A stretch of 64,000 nucleotides of DNA from Falsarthrobacter nasiphocae (GCF_031456275.1 NZ_JAVDUI010000001.1:1508965-1572964), one strand, 5' to 3'. Counted from the first letter of the stretch, positions 17,603-25,954 are shown. Notes: generated from the sequence alone by a model not told the origin. A program made the numbers and translations.

Positions 17603-17684
17603 GTTCCTTGCTCCTGGCCGCCTGCGGGCGCGTCAGGGGTTGGCACAGAGTTTCACCAGTCACCACCATTCAAGGAGAGACACC

Positions 17685-17957
17685 ATGGCAGAACGTACCG
17701 TGACCATCGCATCCGCTTCGGGCCTGCACGCGCGCCCGGCCGCTATCTTCGCGGAGGCCGCCGGCGAGTACGACTCGCTCGACATCACCATTGAGAAGCC
17801 GGGCGAGGACGGCGTCGACGCGGCCTCGATCCTCGGCCTCATGGCCCTGGGGGCGGGCTACGGTGACGAGGTCATCCTCCGCGCCGAGGGCGAGGGCGCC
17901 GAGGAGGCGCTCGACGAGCTCGCGAACCTCCTTTCGCGGGACCTCGACGCCGAGTAG
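17685..17957 (+). CDS. ptsH: Phosphocarrier protein HPr
   Basis: Relays phosphate from enzyme I to sugar-specific EIIA domains such as the one in MtlA. The protein is 90 aa with the active-site His15 in ASGLHARPAA; the segment around residue 48 (DAASILGLMALG) is where Firmicutes HPr carries its regulatory serine. A strong Shine-Dalgarno (aaggagag) precedes ATG 17685. It lies just after mtlD but behind a hairpin, so it probably has its own promoter in 17603-17670. Its terminator is shared with ptsI, which reads towards it. Confidence 0.95.
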   Translation: MAERTVTIASASGLHARPAAIFAEAAGEYDSLDITIEKPGEDGVDAASILGLMALGAGYGDEVILRAEGEGAEEALDELANLLSRDLDAE

Positions 17958-18005
17958 TCCGCTGGGCCCTTACGGCCCGCCCCTCGCACGACCTTCACCC
18001 GGTTC

Positions 18006-18055
18006 GGGGCGAGTTCGGCACATTGTTCATGACGGACATGTGCTGAACTCGCCCC
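18006..18055. terminator. Bidirectional hairpin between ptsH and ptsI
   Basis: Arms 18006-18023 (ggggcgagttcggcacat) and 18038-18055 pair over 18 bp with a single G-T wobble around a 14-nt loop. It sits between convergent ptsH and ptsI and can serve both strands. It belongs to the same size class of long stems as those at 482-540 and 50811-50893 but has an unrelated sequence. Confidence 0.65.
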
Positions 18056-18097
18056 GTTTCGTCTGTGCGGGGTGGGGGCGGAGGGAGGGCTCGGAGG

Positions 18098-19831
18098 CTA
18101 GAGTCCGAGCTCGTCGAGGATGGGCAGCCTGGCGCGGACGGCCGTGCGGGCCTCGGCGGCGGTGTCGGACTCGAGCGCCACCTCGGCAAGAGTCCGCGCC
18201 TCCTCCGTGGAGACGCTCGCGAGGACGGCCGCGACGGCTGGCAGGGCGCGCGGCGTCATGGACAGGGAGTCCACGCCGAGGCCCACGAGCACGGCGGCCA
18301 GGGCCGGGTCGGCGGCGGCCTCGCCGCACACGCCCACGCTCCGGGGCGCGCCCGTGTCGGTCGCGGCCGCGGCCGCGCCCTCGGCGGTGGCCCTGATGAG
18401 GGCCAGGACGCCGGGCTGCCACGGATCGTTGAGCTCGGCCAGGGCGCCGAGCATGCGGTCGGCGGCCATGGTGTACTGCGTCAGGTCGTTGGTGCCGATG
18501 GACGCGAACTCGCACGAGCGGAGCACGGAGCGGGCACGCAGGGCGGCCGACGGCACCTCGATCATGACACCCGCGTGCTTCAGCCCAGCCTCAGCGCACA
18601 GGGCGGCGAAGTCTTCGGACTCCTCGACCGTGGCGATCATCGGCGCCATGACCCACACATCCGCGCCGGTCTGGCGCGCGGCGGCGGAGATGGCCTCGAG
18701 CTGGTTCGTCAGCACAGCGAGCGAGCGGGAGCGCGTGCGGTAGCCGCGCACGCCGAGGGCCGGGTTCGGCTCGCCCGCCTCGGTGAGGAACGGCAGGGGC
18801 TTGTCGGCTCCGGCGTCCAGCGTCCGGACCACGATCTTCGGGGACTCGACCTCGGCGAAGGCGCCGAACGCCTCCGCGTAGGAGGCCGTCTGCTCCTCGA
18901 CGCTCGGCTCGTCGGCACGGTCGAGGAAGAGGAACTCGGTGCGGAAGAGGCCCACGCCCTCGGCCTTTGCGGCGGCGGCCGCCCGGGCATCGGCGGCGGA
19001 GCCGATGTTGGCGCGGAGGGGAATGCGGCGGCCGTCGGCGAGGCGGCCCTCGCCGTCGAACGTCAGGGGGTTGGCGGCCCGCTCGGCGTACGCGGCGGCG
19101 GCCGCGCGGCGCTCGTCGGTGACGCTCGTCGTCAGCAGCCCCGCGGCGCCGTCGACGTACACCTCGGTGCCGCTCGGCACCTCGTCGGCGCCGCGGGCGG
19201 CGACGACGGCAGGGAGGCCAAGCTGGCGCGCAAGGATCGCCGTGTGAGACTGGGGCCCGCCGTCGCTCGTGACGAGGGCCAGGACGATGCCCGGGTCGAG
19301 CGTCGCAGTGTCCGCGGGGGCAAGGTCCTCAGCGATGAGCACGAACGGCTCGTCGGACACCGGGATGCCGGGGGCGGGCTCTCCGCGCAGTTCGGCGACG
19401 ATCCGCGCGCGGACGTCCTTGACGTCTGCGGTGCGCTCCGCCATGTAGCCACCGAGAGCGGTGAGCTGCTCGATGACCGCCTCCGCGGACTCCCAGACGG
19501 CCCGCTCCGGCGTGCGGCGGTCCGTGCGCACGAGTTTCATCGCGGACTTCGCGAGCGTGGGGTCGGCGGCCATGAGGGCGGTGGCCTTGAGGACGTCGCG
19601 CGCGCTGCCCGTGGCCCTCTCCGCGCGCTCGGTCAGCGAGGCCTTGACGGCGCCGGCGGCGTCCTTGATGCGCTGCGCCTCCGCCTCGGCATCGGCATCC
19701 GGGGCGAGCGTGGCGCCTGCGGTGGGCTCCGGGGCTGGCGAGGCCATGACCCGGGCCGGGCCGACGACGCGGCCGCCGCTCACAGGCGTGCCGGTGACCT
19801 CGAGGGAGGGGGATTCGCTGGGGGCGGTCAT
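18098..19831 (-). CDS. ptsI: PTS enzyme I (phosphoenolpyruvate-protein phosphotransferase)
   Basis: First enzyme of the PTS: autophosphorylates from PEP and passes the phosphate to HPr. The 577-aa protein has the N-terminal HPr-binding domain, the swivelling phosphohistidine domain with the active His near residue 196 (GGPQSHTAILARQLGLPAVV), and the C-terminal PEP-binding barrel (TLDAGADKPLPFL, then NPALGVRGYRTR, and near the end VGVCGEAAADP with its catalytic Cys). Start is ATG 19831; the frame extends upstream without homology. It is transcribed towards ptsH as a separate unit. Confidence 0.95.
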   Translation of the reverse strand: MTAPSESPSLEVTGTPVSGGRVVGPARVMASPAPEPTAGATLAPDADAEAEAQRIKDAAGAVKASLTERAERATGSARDVLKATALMAADPTLAKSAMKLVRTDRRTPERAVWESAEAVIEQLTALGGYMAERTADVKDVRARIVAELRGEPAPGIPVSDEPFVLIAEDLAPADTATLDPGIVLALVTSDGGPQSHTAILARQLGLPAVVAARGADEVPSGTEVYVDGAAGLLTTSVTDERRAAAAAYAERAANPLTFDGEGRLADGRRIPLRANIGSAADARAAAAAKAEGVGLFRTEFLFLDRADEPSVEEQTASYAEAFGAFAEVESPKIVVRTLDAGADKPLPFLTEAGEPNPALGVRGYRTRSRSLAVLTNQLEAISAAARQTGADVWVMAPMIATVEESEDFAALCAEAGLKHAGVMIEVPSAALRARSVLRSCEFASIGTNDLTQYTMAADRMLGALAELNDPWQPGVLALIRATAEGAAAAATDTGAPRSVGVCGEAAADPALAAVLVGLGVDSLSMTPRALPAVAAVLASVSTEEARTLAEVALESDTAAEARTAVRARLPILDELGL

Positions 19832-19914
19832 AGGGGGTCCTTCGACGTTCCGGTTAATCAGTGACCCAAGCCTACGCGAGCGAGGCGGGAATCCCGTGCG
19901 GGCGCGGGGGAGGA

Positions 19915-19947
19915 TGGTACGAATCAAGGTGCGAGGGTGGTACGAAT
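19915..19947. repeat. 10-bp direct repeat in the ptsI promoter region
   Basis: tggtacgaat occurs at 19915-19924 and again at 19938-19947, 23 bp apart (about two helical turns), 85-115 bp upstream of the ptsI start. The spacing fits a dimeric regulator bound to one face of the helix, perhaps one controlling PTS expression. No regulator is identified. Confidence 0.35.
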
Positions 19948-19951
19948 TCCG

Positions 19952-19973
19952 GTTTACCTTGTGTTTACTTCAC
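19952..19973 (+). promoter_or_regulatory. PHO-box-like direct repeat
   Basis: Two adjacent 11-mers, gtttaccttgt and gtttacttcac, match the layout of actinobacterial PhoP/RegX3 boxes (GTTCACC-type core repeated every 11 bp). A closely similar pair stands before phoX at 23708. Its orientation is towards the + strand, where the next transcript is the putative non-coding leader at about 20107. Confidence 0.45.
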
Positions 19974-20036
19974 AATTGAATCCCGCCGGGAGATGCGGGG
20001 CGCGGGCCCTACTTCCTAGTCATAACAAGGAAATTT

Positions 20037-20055
20037 AAAAGTAAGGCAAACCTAA
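20037..20055. promoter_or_regulatory. DtxR/IdeR-like iron box (weak)
   Basis: aaaagtaaggcaaacctaa matches 14 of 19 positions of the DtxR consensus, with the right half (ggcaaacctaa) nearly complete and the left half poor. It lies between the two divergent transcription units. Low-confidence candidate. Confidence 0.25.
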
Positions 20056-20072
20056 GACGGACCCCTCCGTGG

Positions 20073-20101
20073 TTGTCAGACTTCACAACAGTTGGTAGTC
20101 T
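20073..20101 (+). promoter_or_regulatory. Promoter of the putative leader RNA
   Basis: -35 TTGTCA (20073-20078), a 17-nt spacer and -10 TAGTCT (20096-20101). Transcription would begin near 20107. The same -10 hexamer occurs in front of the DUF3800 leader at 52579. Confidence 0.55.
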
Positions 20102-20106
20102 TGACC

Positions 20107-20283
20107 CCGTTGATGAGTGCTAGCGAACCCGCCCCAACGGGCGGCCAGGGGATGACGCCCAGGGTTCACAAACGCCTCAACCGGATCCAGCCTTCGGGCG
20201 GCTCTTGATCGGGGGATGAGGAGCTATGGATCCAAAGGCCCACTCAGCGCGTCGGGGGACGCGCCGAGTGGGCCTTCTGTCTT
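20107..20283 (+). ncRNA. Putative structured leader RNA or small RNA, about 175 nt
   Basis: Between a good promoter and a strong intrinsic terminator there is no plausible coding frame, but there is much potential structure: a perfect hairpin ccgccc-caac-gggcgg (near 20123-20138), gaac against gttc enclosing it, gttga (near 20110) against tcaac (near 20175) closing a multibranch domain, and two ggatcc blocks (near 20181 and 20228) that can pair with each other. It could be a free small RNA or a riboswitch/attenuator for the downstream MBL-MFS-menC operon, which starts 140 bp after the terminator. I cannot assign it to a known RNA family. Confidence 0.5.
20235..20276 (+). terminator. Intrinsic terminator ahead of the MBL-fold hydrolase gene
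   Basis: A 19-bp stem, aaggcccactcagcgcgtc (20235-20253) against 20258-20276, with one mismatch and a gggg loop, followed by ctgtctt. Because it lies upstream of an operon on the same strand rather than after a gene, it looks like an attenuator or the end of a small RNA. Confidence 0.7.
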
Positions 20284-20419
20284 CCCCGGCCCCCGCTCTC
20301 GGCCCCGCCCTCGGCTCCGGCCCCTCGCCCCTGCCACCCCCCCCGCTCTCAGGGCCGGGCATAGGATGGCCACAGCGGGCTCGTCAGCGCGGCGAGCCCC
20401 CGGCACGGGAGGTGGGGCC

Positions 20420-21304
20420 ATGGCCCAGTTCGCTCGCATCGCACCGGGCGTCTACGTCGCGCGGGAGCCCAAGCTCTCCATGAACACGGGCCTCGTCGTG
20501 GGCGAGTCTCGGGCGCTCCTCGTGGATACGAGCGCCGGCCCCGAATCGGCGTCCCGGGTGTGGGAGGCGGCCCGCGAGATCACGGACGTCCCCCTGGACA
20601 TCGTCCTCACGCACGCCCACTATGACCACATCCTCGGGGTCGCGCGCCTGCGGGCCCTCGGGGCGGAGCGGGTCTGGGCCCACCCGGACTTCGCCGCCGC
20701 GGCCTCCCTGGACGAGGGGGACTGGCGGGCGGCCGCCGTCGTCGACCCCTCCGCCGTCCCTGGCGCTCCTGACGCCGACATCCCGGTGCCTGACAGCCTT
20801 CTCGAGCGGGAGCCGGGCCCGTCCCGGCGGGATGGGGCGGTCCGCGTGAGCCCCCGCGAGATCGACCTCGGCGGCGTGACCGCGAGCCTCTTCTGGCTGG
20901 GCCGCGGCCACACGGACCACGACCTCCTCGTGGGCGTGGGCCCCGTCCTCTTCGCCGGGGACCTCGTGGAGGAGGGCGGAGACCCGCACTTCGCGGGCTC
21001 GTTCCCGGACGAATGGGTCCGAACCCTCGGCAAGATCACGGCTCTCGAAGACCTGTACAGCGTGGTGGTTCCGGGGCACGGCGAGCCCGTGACGATGGAC
21101 GCCGTGCGCGTGCAGCGGGCGGCCATGCGCCAGGCCGTGGGCATCACCCGCTCGGCCATGCGGGAGACGTCCACAGACCTGACCAAGGCCGTCCCGATCC
21201 TCCCCTACGGCCCCTCCCAGTCTCGGGCGCTGCTCCAGCGGTTGCGGGACCTCGACGCCCCCGTGCCGAGCCCGCCGCCTGCGTCCCCGCACCTCGAGGC
21301 ATGA
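20420..21304 (+). CDS. MBL-fold metallo-hydrolase
   Basis: A 294-aa metallo-beta-lactamase-fold protein. The metal-binding motif THAHYDH gives His65, His67, Asp69 and His70; later ligands are in GRGHTDHDLLVG (His), LFAGDLVEEGG (Asp) and VPGHGEPV (His). The fold covers about residues 1-225, followed by a helical tail. Such enzymes include glyoxalase II-like thioesterases, lactonases and sulfur dioxygenases, and the substrate cannot be read here. ATG 20420 (Shine-Dalgarno gggaggt). It overlaps the MFS gene by ATGA, so hydrolase and transporter are likely made together. Confidence 0.85.
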   Translation: MAQFARIAPGVYVAREPKLSMNTGLVVGESRALLVDTSAGPESASRVWEAAREITDVPLDIVLTHAHYDHILGVARLRALGAERVWAHPDFAAAASLDEGDWRAAAVVDPSAVPGAPDADIPVPDSLLEREPGPSRRDGAVRVSPREIDLGGVTASLFWLGRGHTDHDLLVGVGPVLFAGDLVEEGGDPHFAGSFPDEWVRTLGKITALEDLYSVVVPGHGEPVTMDAVRVQRAAMRQAVGITRSAMRETSTDLTKAVPILPYGPSQSRALLQRLRDLDAPVPSPPPASPHLEA

Positions 21305-22569
21305 GCGAGGCCGAGTTCTCCCTTCGCTCCATCGCCGTCCCCGCGTACGGTCCCGCGATCCTCTACTCCGCCGCCACGGGCGGCATGCTTCCCCTCGTGG
21401 CCCTGGCCGCGCGGGACGCCGGGGCGAGCGTGGGCGTCTCGGCCATGATCCTCACTCTGTACAGCGTGGGCTCGCTCGCGATGTCCGTCCCGGCTTCCCT
21501 CATCACGGCCCGCTTCGGCGAGCGCGCGGCCCTGATCGGCTCGGGCCTCGTCTCCGCGGCGGGCATGTCCGTCACGGGCCTGACCACGAGCCTGTGGGCC
21601 CTGTGCGTGGGCCTCTTCGCGGCGGGCCTGGGGGTCAGTGTCTTCCAGGTGGCCCGCCAGTCCTTCCTCACGGTTGTCGCCCCGCCGCACATGCGGGCCC
21701 GCGCGCTCTCCACGCTGGGCGGCATGGCCCGGGTCGGCAGTTTCACGGGCCCGTTCCTCATGGCGTTCCTCTTGTCCTTCACGGACCTCCGCGGCGCTTT
21801 CCTCGCCACGGCGGCCCTGGCGGCCCTCGCCGCGCTCTTGTGCCTCGCGGTCCCCAGCGAGGAGGCTCTTGCGGCGCGCGTCGTCGGCGCCCGTCTCGCC
21901 TCCGGCGCCCCCGGCTCTCAGCGGGCGACGACGCCTGCCGCCGCACCCGGCCCCCGCACGCGCGTCAAGGACGTTCTGGGGCAGCGCAAGCGCAGCCTCG
22001 GGACGATCGGCCTGGCCATGGTCCTTCTGAGCGCCGTGCGGCAGACGAAGTACTCGATCGTTCCCCTCTGGGCCGCTCATATCGGGCTGGACGCGCAGCA
22101 GGCGGCCATCGTCGTCGGCCTCTCCAGCGCGGCCGACATGCTCCTCTTCTACCCGGCGGGCCGGCTCATGGACCTCCGCGGCCGGTGGATCATGGGGGTC
22201 GGCTGCCTGGGCGGCATGGGGCTCTCGATCGCGGGGATGTCGCTGACCTCGGGGCCGTGGACGCTCATCACGGCGGCGGTGGCCATGGGCCTGAGCAACG
22301 GCCTCGGCTCAGGGATCGCCATGACGCTTGCGGCGGACCTCAGCCCGGACCCCGGGCGGGCGCAGTTCCTCGGCCTGTGGCGTCTCGTGCAGGAGTCGGG
22401 CTCGCTTGCGGGACCGGCGAGTTTCGCGCTCGTCGTGGACGTGGTGTCGCTCGCGGCTGGCCTGTGGTGGATGGCCCTCGTGGCGTTCGGTGGCGTGGCG
22501 CTCGTCGTCGCCTATCTGCCGCACCGGCCGGGCCCGGTGACGCCGTTGGAGGAGCGCCGCCCCGCCTAG
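21301..22569 (+). CDS. MFS transporter
   Basis: A 422-aa major facilitator with twelve predicted hydrophobic segments in two halves separated by a hydrophilic loop near residues 195-230. The half-one motif is seen as SLITARFGERAALIGSG, the half-two counterpart as PAGRLMDLRGRWIMGVG. Its ATG overlaps the hydrolase stop, and menC begins 9 bp after its stop, so the three form one operon. It resembles drug/metabolite exporters, but no substrate is evident. Pairing with an MBL hydrolase hints at efflux or detoxification of an ester-, lactone- or thioester-type compound (inference). Confidence 0.87.
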   Translation: MSEAEFSLRSIAVPAYGPAILYSAATGGMLPLVALAARDAGASVGVSAMILTLYSVGSLAMSVPASLITARFGERAALIGSGLVSAAGMSVTGLTTSLWALCVGLFAAGLGVSVFQVARQSFLTVVAPPHMRARALSTLGGMARVGSFTGPFLMAFLLSFTDLRGAFLATAALAALAALLCLAVPSEEALAARVVGARLASGAPGSQRATTPAAAPGPRTRVKDVLGQRKRSLGTIGLAMVLLSAVRQTKYSIVPLWAAHIGLDAQQAAIVVGLSSAADMLLFYPAGRLMDLRGRWIMGVGCLGGMGLSIAGMSLTSGPWTLITAAVAMGLSNGLGSGIAMTLAADLSPDPGRAQFLGLWRLVQESGSLAGPASFALVVDVVSLAAGLWWMALVAFGGVALVVAYLPHRPGPVTPLEERRPA

Positions 22570-22578
22570 GCTGGAGGG

Positions 22579-23703
22579 ATGAACACCGAGTCTGACACGG
22601 CCCTGCCGTCCTGGGACGAGGTCCGCGAGAACCTGCGCGTGGTCCGCATTCCCCTGGCTGTCCGCTTCCGCGGTGTGACGGAGCGGGAGGCCGCACTCAT
22701 TCGCGGCCCGCACGGCTGGGCGGAGTGGTCCCCGTTCCTTGAGTACGGTCCCGGGGAGGCGGCGTCCTGGCTTCGGGGCGCCGTCGAGGCGGCGTTCACC
22801 GGGCTCCCTGCGCCGCGCCGCGCCTGGGTGCCAGTCAACGCGACGGTGCCGGCCGTGACCCCGGACCGGGTGGAGTCCGTGCTGCTCCGCTACGGGGAGC
22901 GGGCTCTCGGCGGGGACGGCGCTGGGCTGACGGTCAAGGTCAAGGTCGCGGAGGCGGGCCAGGGTGCTGAGGACGACGTCGCTCGCCTGGCGGCCGTGCG
23001 GGCCGCCGTTCCCCGGGCCACCCTGCGCGTGGACGCGAACATGGGGTGGGGGGACCCCGCGCGCCTGGCGGGGGACAGCCCCGCGGTGCCCGGTGCAGCC
23101 GCATCCGAGTCCGCCGCGCCGGAGGACGTCTCGGCGGCGGTGGACGCCTTGGAGCGCCTCGCCCCGTTCGGCCTCGAGTACGCGGAGCAGCCCGTGGCGA
23201 CCGTCGCGGGCCTGCGGGCCGTGCGAGAGGAGCTGGCCCGCCGCGGCACCCCGGTGAGGATCGCGGCGGACGAGTCGATCCGCAAGGCCAGCGACCCGCT
23301 CCGCGTGGCCCGGGAGGACGCCGCGGACCTCCTCGTGGTCAAGTATGCACCGCTCGGCGGCGCCCGTCGGGCCCTGCGGGTCATCGCTGACTCGGGTCTG
23401 CCCGCCGTCGTCTCCAGCGCGTTGGAGACGTCCGTGGGGCTGACGTCCGGGGTGGGGCTCGCCGCCGCTCTCCCGTCCCTCGAGTTCGCGTGCGGTCTCG
23501 GGACGCTCTCCTTGGCTGAGGACGACGTCGCCCGGGAGCCGCTGCGGGTCGAGGCCGGGGAGGGAGGGGGCCTGAGGCTCCCCGTCCGCCCGGTTGAGGT
23601 GGACCCGGAGCGGGCGGACGCCCTGGCCGTCTCGGTGGACCGGTACAGGGCCTGGGAGGAGAGGCTGCGCGCGGCCTTCGAGGTCATACTCCGGGACGTA
23701 TAG
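22579..23703 (+). CDS. menC: o-Succinylbenzoate synthase
   Basis: An enolase-superfamily dehydratase of menaquinone synthesis that forms 2-succinylbenzoate from SHCHC. The 374-aa protein shows VKVKV (the general-base Lys pair), VDANMGW (first metal Asp), EYAEQPVA (metal Glu), RIAADESIRKA (metal Asp/Glu) and LLVVKYAPLGG (second Lys), all in the family order. An insertion of about 20 residues rich in Ala, Ser and Pro follows DANMGWGDPARL. It is co-directional with and 9 bp after the MFS gene. The remaining men genes lie 5-14 kb downstream. Confidence 0.92.
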   Translation: MNTESDTALPSWDEVRENLRVVRIPLAVRFRGVTEREAALIRGPHGWAEWSPFLEYGPGEAASWLRGAVEAAFTGLPAPRRAWVPVNATVPAVTPDRVESVLLRYGERALGGDGAGLTVKVKVAEAGQGAEDDVARLAAVRAAVPRATLRVDANMGWGDPARLAGDSPAVPGAAASESAAPEDVSAAVDALERLAPFGLEYAEQPVATVAGLRAVREELARRGTPVRIAADESIRKASDPLRVAREDAADLLVVKYAPLGGARRALRVIADSGLPAVVSSALETSVGLTSGVGLAAALPSLEFACGLGTLSLAEDDVAREPLRVEAGEGGGLRLPVRPVEVDPERADALAVSVDRYRAWEERLRAAFEVILRDV

Positions 23704-23707
23704 CGGG

Positions 23708-23729
23708 GTTTACCTGGCGTTTGTGAGCG
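23708..23729 (+). promoter_or_regulatory. PHO-box-like repeat upstream of phoX
   Basis: gtttacctggc (23708-23718) matches 9 of 11 positions of the PhoP unit GTTCACCCGGC and is followed directly by a weaker second unit, gtttgtgagcg (23719-23729). It lies 89 bp before phoX, the gene expected to respond to phosphate starvation. Confidence 0.55.
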
Positions 23730-23817
23730 GGTCATGGTGCGGCCCACTTCGTCGGGGAGGGTGAGGGAACGGCCGCCCGGTCTCACGGCGGCAAAGCTCT
23801 CTCCCGAGGTGAACACC

Positions 23818-25872
23818 ATGGCTATCGACCGTCTTCTTCCGATGCTCGGACACACGCGCGGCAAGCGCTCGCCGGTCACGTGTGCGCTCAAGTGCGACAA
23901 CGCCTGCGCAGGCGAGGTCTGCAACACGTCGAAGAACTCCTACTTCCGTGACATCGTCTCCAACGAGGTGAGCCGCCGCACCGCCCTCGGCGCCGGCGCC
24001 GCCGCGGCCTTCGCCGCCACGGTCACGCTGAACGCGGCGTCCGAGGCGTCGGCCGCCGCCGCCGGGCCCGTCGCCCCGGCACAGCCCGCTGCTCCCACCG
24101 CCACCGTCATCCCGTTCACGGAGGACGGGTTCGTGGGCTTCCAGCCCATCGCGCCGGTTCCGGCGGACCGTGACCAGGTCACGGTGCCGGCGAACTTCAC
24201 GTGGACGCCGATCATCCGCTGGGGTGACCCGCTGTTCGCTGATGCGCCCGAGTTCGATCCGAACAACCAGTGCGCCACGGCCCAGTCCCGCCAGTTCGGG
24301 TACAACAACGACTACACGACGATCATGCTCCACCCGAACTTCGCCAACGGGCTCCGCGGCGTCATGTTCGTCAACCACGAGTACACGAACCCCGAGATCA
24401 TGGTCCCGCCGAGCATGGACAAGGCCGAGGCCCGCGCCATCTCGCAGAACGCCCACGGGCTCACCGTCGTCGAGCTGGTGAGAGAGACGGTGTACTCGCC
24501 TTGGCGCTATATCAAGGGCGGGGCCCTCAACCGTCGTTTCCTCCTCGACACGACGTTTGAGCTCACCGGCCCCGCGGCGGGCAGCGACCTTGTCAAGACC
24601 AAGGCGGACCCCGAGGGCCGCTGGGTCAAGGGCACGTTCGCGAACTGCTCCGGCGGCGTGACGCCGTGGGGCACCGTGCTCTCGGGCGAGGAGAACTTCC
24701 ACGGCTACTTCGTCGGCAAGGGCAAGAGCGCCGAGGAGAAGCGCTACGGCATTACGGACAAGGAGACCACACACGGGTGGGAGCTTGACGACCCGCGCTT
24801 CTCCGCAAAGAATGCCGGCTACGAGAACGAGAGCCACCGCTTCGGCTACGTCGTCGAGGTGGACCCGTTCAATCCCACGTCCACGCCGAAGAAGCGCACC
24901 GCCCTGGGCCGCTTCAAGCACGAGGGCGCCAACGTCATCATCGCGCAGAACGGCAAGGTTGTGGCCTACTCGGGCGACGACGAGCGCTTCGACTACCTCT
25001 ACAAGTTCGTCTCGAAGAACACGTACCGCTCGTGGGACCGCGCGCACAACATGACGCTCCTCGACGAAGGCGACCTCTACGTGGCCAAGTTCAGCGGCAA
25101 CTCCCCGGAGTCTGAGATCGATGGCACGGGCAAGACCCCGAGCGACGGCAAGTTCGACGGCACGGGCGAGTGGCTCCCGCTCATCAAGGATGGCAAGTCC
25201 ATGGTGCCGGGCATGACCGTGGAGCAGGTCGCCGTGTTCACGCGCCTCGCCGCGGACCTCGTGGGCCCCACGAAGATGGACCGCTGCGAGGACGTCGAGC
25301 CGAGCCTGCATACGGGCAAGGTCTACGTGGCGTGCACGAACAACTCCAAGCGCGAGACGGCCGATGAGGTCAACCCGCGCGTCAAGAACCGCGACGGCCA
25401 CGTCGTCGAGATCACCGAGCGCGGGGGCGACCAGACGAACACGAAGTTCGACTGGAACCTTCTCCTCGTGGCCGGCGACCCGCGTCAGGGCGACGTCACC
25501 TACTTCTCCGGGTTCCCTGTGGACAAGGTCTCGCCGATCTCCTGCCCGGACAACGTGGCGTTCGACGAGATGGGCAACCTGTGGATCTCCACGGACGGCG
25601 CCCCCGACGGCATCGGCTACGCGGACGGCCTCTTCCGCGTCCAGCTCACGGGCCCGGAGCGCGGCAAGACCACGCAGTTCCTCGCCGTTCCCCGCGAGGC
25701 CGAGACCTGCGGCCCGTTCATCAACGCGCGGGACGGCTACGCCGTCGTCGCCGTTCAGCACCCGGGCGAGGACGGGACCTGGGCAGACCAGCACTCGGCC
25801 TTCCCGTACGAGGGCAACACGGTTCCGCGCCCGGCCGTCATCCAGGCGCTCCCGGTGCGCCGCTGGGGCTAA
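23818..25872 (+). CDS. phoX: PhoX-family alkaline phosphatase (Tat-exported)
   Basis: A secreted calcium/iron-type phosphatase that releases phosphate from organic esters; 684 aa. About 50 residues in, a twin-arginine signal VSRRTALGAGAAAAFAATV is followed by an AxA-type cleavage region, after an N-terminal section with four clustered Cys (CALKCDNACAGEVC), which is usual for actinobacterial PhoX. Family blocks include GVMFVNHEYTNPEIM, FANCSGGVTPWGTVLSGEENF and CPDNVAFDEMGNLWISTDG with the metal-binding acidic residues. ATG 23818 (Shine-Dalgarno cgaggtg). A PHO-box-like repeat upstream supports control by a phosphate two-component system. Confidence 0.93.
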   Translation: MAIDRLLPMLGHTRGKRSPVTCALKCDNACAGEVCNTSKNSYFRDIVSNEVSRRTALGAGAAAAFAATVTLNAASEASAAAAGPVAPAQPAAPTATVIPFTEDGFVGFQPIAPVPADRDQVTVPANFTWTPIIRWGDPLFADAPEFDPNNQCATAQSRQFGYNNDYTTIMLHPNFANGLRGVMFVNHEYTNPEIMVPPSMDKAEARAISQNAHGLTVVELVRETVYSPWRYIKGGALNRRFLLDTTFELTGPAAGSDLVKTKADPEGRWVKGTFANCSGGVTPWGTVLSGEENFHGYFVGKGKSAEEKRYGITDKETTHGWELDDPRFSAKNAGYENESHRFGYVVEVDPFNPTSTPKKRTALGRFKHEGANVIIAQNGKVVAYSGDDERFDYLYKFVSKNTYRSWDRAHNMTLLDEGDLYVAKFSGNSPESEIDGTGKTPSDGKFDGTGEWLPLIKDGKSMVPGMTVEQVAVFTRLAADLVGPTKMDRCEDVEPSLHTGKVYVACTNNSKRETADEVNPRVKNRDGHVVEITERGGDQTNTKFDWNLLLVAGDPRQGDVTYFSGFPVDKVSPISCPDNVAFDEMGNLWISTDGAPDGIGYADGLFRVQLTGPERGKTTQFLAVPREAETCGPFINARDGYAVVAVQHPGEDGTWADQHSAFPYEGNTVPRPAVIQALPVRRWG

Positions 25873-25882
25873 ACCCCTGACG

Positions 25883-25954
25883 GCCTGACCTCGGTCAGGC
25901 AGCCGAAACGGCCCCGGTCTACCCCGCATTCAGGCGGGGGAGACCGGGGCCGTT
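25883..25954. terminator. Double hairpin between convergent phoX and ABC genes
   Basis: A short stem gcctgac-ctcg-gtcaggc (25883-25900) is followed by a long one: 25907-25920 (aacggccccggtct) with 25941-25954, extended inside by ccccgc/gcgggg around attcag. About 20 bp of stem lies between two convergent genes, so this is a likely bidirectional terminator. Confidence 0.65.

Noticed and set aside
20107-20160. Similarity of the leader RNA 5' part (gatgagtgctagcg) to SAM-IV riboswitches
   Set aside because: Only the first dozen bases look alike. The conserved GGCAACC-type core that should follow is absent and the pairing partners do not match, so I do not call it a SAM riboswitch.
23710-25929. 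739-codon open frame antisense to phoX
   Set aside because: It mirrors phoX on the other strand in very GC-rich DNA; its composition is Arg/Gly/Val-rich with no domain, whereas phoX has clear motifs. Long antisense frames of this sort occur opposite most real genes here.
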